Notes under the pieces: generated by a model
What the model was told of the DNA's origin: nothing
Seen by the model: only the letters and a program-made list of their open reading frames with translations
The model's database searches: none
Program-made: the position numbers and the translations under genes
Assembly (NCBI GenBank): GCA_003575245.1
Contig: NMQN01000453.1
Location: 1-7,928, forward strand
Source of the DNA: Candidatus Atribacteria bacterium 1244-E10-H5-B2
GTDB lineage: Bacteria; Atribacterota; JS1; SB-45; 34-128
Length of the DNA: 7,928 nt
Direction: 5' to 3'
Shown here: positions 5,423 to 7,928 of the stretch, in pieces
How positions within the stretch are numbered: position 1 is the first letter of the stretch
How the letters are laid out: each line of letters starts with the position of its first letter

Positions 5423-7267
5423 TTGAACTATCTCGAAAAATATAATTTCTGGTTAAAAAATGAATACTTTGACGAACAAGCCAAAGAAGAATTGCGTGCC
5501 CTTGCCGGCAACGAAGAAGAAATCAAAGACCGTTTCTATAAAAACCTGGAATTCGGTACCGGAGGCCTGCGCGGTAAAATCGCTATGGGTACCAACCGAA
5601 TGAACATCTATACCGTTTCTCGTGCTACTCATGGGCTGGCTGATTATCTTATCGAAAGTGCACGAGAGAAAAAAGATTCCCAACAATATCTGAATCGCGG
5701 TGTGGTCATTGCCTATGACTGCCGCCACAAATCCCGAGAATTTGCGGAAACTACCGCCTTAGTCCTTAACGCAAACAATATTAAAGCCTATCTCTTTGGG
5801 GATGTCCGTCCCACTCCTGAGCTTTCCTTTGCCGTGCGCCACCTTAATGCCGTAGCCGGTATAGTAATTACCGCCAGCCACAACCCGCCCGAATATAATG
5901 GCTATAAAGTTTACGGACCCGATGGCGGGCAGATAATTCCTGAGATTGCCGATAGAGTAATCACCCACATCAACCGGATAAAAGATTATTCCCTGATTAA
6001 AAAACTTGACCGCCCCGCTGCTGTTCAAAAGGGCCTGTTTAATATAATTGGCCCGGAAGTGGATGAGGTTTACCTGCGTAAAGTAAAAGAGCTTGCCATT
6101 AGAGATAAGGACCGGATAGAGATAGACAAGAATATTAAGATAGTCTATACCCCCCTTCATGGAGCGGGGAATATACCTATAAGGAAAATATTAAAGGAAC
6201 GAGGATTTACCAATGTATTTGTGGTGGAAGAACAAGTCCTGCCCGATCCTGATTTTTCTACTGTGGAATCACCTAACCCCGAATATCCTGCTGCCTTTGA
6301 GTTGGCTATTAAATTAGGCCAAAAGGTAAACGCCGAGATTTTAATCGCCACCGACCCGGACGCTGACCGCATCGGCCTGGCAGTAAGAAACCTCACTCCG
6401 CCTTCTCCTATGTCATTCCCGCGAAAGCGGGAATCCAGTACTTCATCATCGCGAGCTCCTGCAGGGAGCGAAGCGATCTCATACACCGTCCTAAACGGCA
6501 ACCAAGTCGGCATCCTACTCCTCCACTACATCCTAAGCAGTAAAAAAGAGCTGAATCAGCTCCCTCCAAATGGCTTTATTGTAAAGACCGTAGTAACCAG
6601 TGATATGTCCAGAGTAATTGCCGATAGCTTTGGGGTAGAGACCTATGAAACCCTGACCGGTTTTAAATTTATCTGTAATATGGAAAAAAATGTACAGGAA
6701 AAAGAAGGCAAAGAATTCCTCTTCGGCTATGAAGAGAGTATCGGCTACCTAACCGGAGATTTTGTGCGTGACAAAGATGCCGTAATTTCCGCGATGTTAA
6801 TTGCTGAGATGGCTGCCTATTATTTTAAGAATGGGCTTAACCTGCTCCAGGTGTTAGAAGACCTCTATCAGAAATATGGTTACTATGAAGAATACCAACA
6901 CTCTATCTATCTGGAAGGTGCGGAAGGGGAGAAGAAGATTGCTGAAATTATGGAAGCCTTCCGAAAAAAACTCCCTGAAGTGGAAGATATAGAGATGGTC
7001 AGAATCGAGGATTACGAGATTGGTAAAAGTTATGATTTAAAATTAAAAAAAACCAGTCCGATTACCCTGGCTCGTTCTAATGTCTTAAAGATTATATTTT
7101 CCGATGGCTCCTGGTATGTCCTACGCCCCTCCGGGACCGAACCTAAAATCAAGCTATATCTATCTTTTCATGCCCCTACTAGGAAAGAGGCCCAGCAAAA
7201 AGTCCATCTCGTAAAATCCACCATCTTACAAAAAATAAACTGTATCATCAAGCCCGTCCATCTGTAG
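5423..7267 (+). CDS. Phosphoglucomutase/phosphomannomutase (alpha-D-phosphohexomutase)
   Basis: A 614-residue cytosolic enzyme interconverting hexose 6- and 1-phosphates, feeding nucleotide-sugar synthesis. All four family motifs are present: FGTGGLRG (44-51) and the phosphoserine loop TASHNP (150-155, S152), metal loop DPDADR (311-316), sugar loop GYEESIGY (435-442) and phosphate loop RPSGTEPK (568-575). The layout matches PgcA/PGM2-type mutases of about 575-585 residues; most of the excess is an in-frame insert at about 325-352 made of two dispersed DNA repeats. It lies after the metal-loop strand in a likely surface turn, so activity may persist. The start is TTG 5423: no in-frame ATG occurs before residue 55, the N-terminus YLEKYNFWL fits the family, and AAAAGGA lies about 10 bases upstream, within the end of the wzz-like gene. 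The last residues and the TAG come from a TGTAGG repeat. Substrate preference (glucose or mannose) is not decidable here. Confidence 0.93.
   Translation: MNYLEKYNFWLKNEYFDEQAKEELRALAGNEEEIKDRFYKNLEFGTGGLRGKIAMGTNRMNIYTVSRATHGLADYLIESAREKKDSQQYLNRGVVIAYDCRHKSREFAETTALVLNANNIKAYLFGDVRPTPELSFAVRHLNAVAGIVITASHNPPEYNGYKVYGPDGGQIIPEIADRVITHINRIKDYSLIKKLDRPAAVQKGLFNIIGPEVDEVYLRKVKELAIRDKDRIEIDKNIKIVYTPLHGAGNIPIRKILKERGFTNVFVVEEQVLPDPDFSTVESPNPEYPAAFELAIKLGQKVNAEILIATDPDADRIGLAVRNLTPPSPMSFPRKRESSTSSSRAPAGSEAISYTVLNGNQVGILLLHYILSSKKELNQLPPNGFIVKTVVTSDMSRVIADSFGVETYETLTGFKFICNMEKNVQEKEGKEFLFGYEESIGYLTGDFVRDKDAVISAMLIAEMAAYYFKNGLNLLQVLEDLYQKYGYYEEYQHSIYLEGAEGEKKIAEIMEAFRKKLPEVEDIEMVRIEDYEIGKSYDLKLKKTSPITLARSNVLKIIFSDGSWYVLRPSGTEPKIKLYLSFHAPTRKEAQQKVHLVKSTILQKINCIIKPVHL
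6411..6440. repeat. Palindromic dispersed repeat inside the mutase gene (FPRKRESS type)
   Basis: TGTCATTCCCGCGAAAGCGG continues as GAATCCAGTA. It forms a perfect 8-bp stem ATTCCCGC/GCGGGAAT (6415-6422 with 6427-6434) closed by a GAAA tetraloop. This is a familiar dispersed palindrome of many bacteria, and the peptide SFPRKRESS is its usual translation in this frame. It sits in frame and opens no stop. Confidence 0.88.
6446..6480. repeat. Second palindromic repeat in the mutase gene
   Basis: A different repeat follows the first after about 5 bases. Read on the minus strand it begins GAGATCGCTTCGCTCCCTGC, resembling the common GAGATTGCTTCGCTCCC-type dispersed palindrome. Outer arms ATCGC (6448-6452) and GCGAT (6473-6477) enclose inner arms GCTCC and GGAGC. 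It encodes SSSRAPAGSEAIS in the mutase. Confidence 0.75.
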
Positions 7268-7320
7268 GACAGGCGTTCTGCCTATCTATTTCTGAAATGT
7301 AGGCGTCGGATTTATCCGAC
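7263..7320. repeat. Two TGTAGG-initiated hairpin repeats at the mutase 3' end
   Basis: Two units each begin TGTAGG (7263-7268 and 7298-7303). The first contains AGGC-GTTCT-GCCT, a short hairpin. The second contains GTCGGA-TTTA-TCCGAC (7305-7320), a 6-bp stem that gains a seventh pair if the loop is TT. The TAG in the first TGTAGG is the stop codon of the mutase. No T-run follows, so they do not look like standard terminators. Confidence 0.6.
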
Positions 7321-7391
7321 CCGTTCTATCCTTAAATGGCATTCGAACCCTGATTCATCTCACATTTTCTTCTTTATCACTCATCACTGTA

Positions 7392-7419
7392 TTTGTAACT
7401 TGCACCTTGCACCTTGTGT
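7392..7419. repeat. Heptad array (CTTGCAC type)
   Basis: Units TTTGTAA, CTTGCAC, CTTGCAC, CTTGTGT. The word is related to CTTGCAW at 1878-1905, about 5.5 kb away. Confidence 0.65.
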
Positions 7420-7447
7420 TTCGCCTGTAATTTTTTCCCTTCAAACC

Positions 7448-7475
7448 TATACGCTAAACGCTCCATGCTCTACCC
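7448..7475. repeat. Degenerate heptad array (TAAACGC type)
   Basis: Units TATACGC, TAAACGC, TCCATGC, TCTACCC keep a 7-base period with T at position 1 and C at position 7. It is a third word family with the same period. Confidence 0.55.
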
Positions 7476-7517
7476 TAACATGCATCTTACAAATTCTTTC
7501 CTTCTTATCTTAAATTT

Positions 7518-7603
7518 AAAAAAAACAACAGCATTGTTATTGTTGGGGTGTCAAAATTGGACTTACCCAAGTCCTATTTTGATACCCTAACATTGTTGTT
7601 GTT
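7518..7603 (-). terminator. Long bipartite hairpin with U-tract, terminator for the minus-strand gene
   Basis: The inner stem pairs 7542-7564 with 7569-7591: 23 positions, loop ACCC, two G:T pairs and one T:T mismatch. The outer stem pairs 7524-7533 (AACAACAGCA) with 7594-7603 (TGTTGTTGTT). An 8-nt side bulge (7534-7541) and two bases (7592-7593) separate the two stems. Read on the minus strand, eight T (7525-7518) close the outer stem, as in an intrinsic terminator. It lies about 150 bases after the minus-strand stop. On the + strand the following bases are only moderately T-rich, so action on the mutase transcript is possible but weaker. Confidence 0.65.
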
Positions 7604-7660
7604 CTTATTATAATTTGTTATTATTAAGGGTCAAGATTTGAACCACCTTAGCAAAAATAT

Positions 7661-7678
7661 TGCACCACCCCTAGTGCA
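7661..7678. repeat. C-loop hairpin 1
   Basis: TGCACCA-CCCC-TAGTGCA: 7-bp arms with one mismatch or wobble and a loop of four C. Its arms closely resemble the inner arms of the hairpin at 7704-7743. Confidence 0.6.
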
Positions 7679-7703
7679 AATATGATACTAAAACGCGAAA
7701 AGT

Positions 7704-7743
7704 ATGACAAATTTACACTACCCCCCTGGTGCAAAAATGTCAT
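7704..7743. repeat. C-loop hairpin 2
   Basis: Arms 7704-7720 and 7727-7743 match at 13 of 17 positions, bounded by ATGACA and TGTCAT, around a loop of exactly six C (7721-7726). Inner arms ACACTA/TGGTGC echo hairpin 1. It starts 6 bases after the stop of the minus-strand gene and so lies in its 3' untranslated region. Confidence 0.65.
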
Positions 7744-7749
7744 TACGGA

Positions 7750-7928
7750 TCATACTTCTTCTTCAAAATCCTGCTCCGGGTATGGTAAATCCTCAGACCT
7801 AACCATCTCATAAACGTTGGTTTGATGATTCCCATCCGGTAACCTTCTCTTATACATTTTTTTAATCAATCCAAATTTAATTAACACTTCACGGTATTTT
7901 CTAACACTATTTTTAGTAATTCCGAGAT
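7750..7928 (-). CDS. 3' part of a winged helix-turn-helix protein (partial)
   Basis: The minus-strand frame reads from the window edge (first full codon 7926-7924) to TGA at 7752-7750. It gives 58 residues starting LGITKNSVRKYREVLIKFGL. The phrase ITKNSVRKYREVLIKFGLIKK has the form of a recognition helix and wing entry, as in HTH proteins that regulate transcription or plasmid and phage replication. KRRLPDGNHQTNVYEM looks like the wing and the strand after it, and the tail is acidic (PEQDFEEEV). The N-terminus is outside the window, so the full family cannot be named. The gene converges on the polysaccharide operon and is followed by two C-loop hairpins and a strong terminator. Confidence 0.7.
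   Translation of the reverse strand, partial: LGITKNSVRKYREVLIKFGLIKKMYKRRLPDGNHQTNVYEMVRSEDLPYPEQDFEEEV

Larger units (their letters stand above)
7268..7749. other. Gene-free convergent interval
   Basis: No credible coding frame lies here on either strand. It contains the second half of the TGTAGG hairpin pair, heptad arrays at 7392-7419 and 7448-7475, a long terminator hairpin (7518-7603) and two C-loop hairpins (7661-7678, 7704-7743). The stretches 7321-7391, 7476-7517 and 7604-7650 show nothing recognisable. Confidence 0.7.

Noticed and set aside
5453..6513. Three minus-strand open frames antisense to the mutase
   Set aside because: They overlap a clearly conserved enzyme gene with all family motifs, and their translations show no recognisable domain. 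One reads the palindromic repeats on the other strand (DSRFRGND), a known artefact of that repeat.
7338..7352. GGTTCGAAT-like string on the minus strand resembling a tRNA T-loop
   Set aside because: The flanks do not pair as a 5-bp T-stem, and no acceptor stem, anticodon arm or CCA end can be found nearby.
7664..7728. G-quadruplex on the minus strand from the G4 and G6 runs
   Set aside because: Only two G-runs occur, about 50 bases apart; four nearby runs are needed.

Overview
This is an AT-rich bacterial window carrying part of a surface-polysaccharide locus. From left to right on the + strand it holds a 5'-truncated copy of a polytopic O-antigen-ligase/TPR protein, an intact paralogue of the same protein, a small four-helix-bundle (S23/IVP-type) protein, a Wzz-type chain-length determinant, and a phosphoglucomutase/phosphomannomutase. 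The right edge holds the 3' end of a convergent minus-strand gene with a helix-turn-helix. Membrane-bound ligase and Wzz proteins suggest a Gram-negative-type envelope. The abundance of 7-nt-period intergenic repeats, palindromic repeats and an IVP-type gene resembles genomes of uncultured candidate phyla (for example Omnitrophota). That placement is an impression, not something the sequence proves.

Region 1-1976: the truncated ligase copy lacks the first ~170 codons of its neighbour. Its 5' end is replaced by a 75-base sequence that is an exact inverted copy of the segment just after its own stop codon (1-75 versus 1811-1885). Region 1977-4191: the intact 707-residue paralogue. The spacers after the two copies are recognisably related, so gene plus 3' flank were duplicated in tandem. 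Region 4192-7267: IVP-type gene, wzz-like gene and sugar mutase, closely packed; the mutase starts at TTG 3 bases after the wzz stop. Together the ligase, Wzz and mutase would supply hexose-1-phosphate precursors, set chain length and polymerise or transfer glycans outside the inner membrane.

Region 7268-7749 has no gene. It holds two TGTAGG-initiated hairpin repeats, two further heptad arrays, a long terminator hairpin for the minus-strand gene, and two hairpins with all-C loops. The minus-strand gene runs off the window at 7928.

The strongest unusual signals are repeat-driven: heptad arrays that supply the stop codons of two consecutive genes, two dispersed palindromic repeats inserted in frame in the mutase, a hairpin repeat that supplies the mutase stop, and the perfect inverted repeat around the truncated ligase copy.
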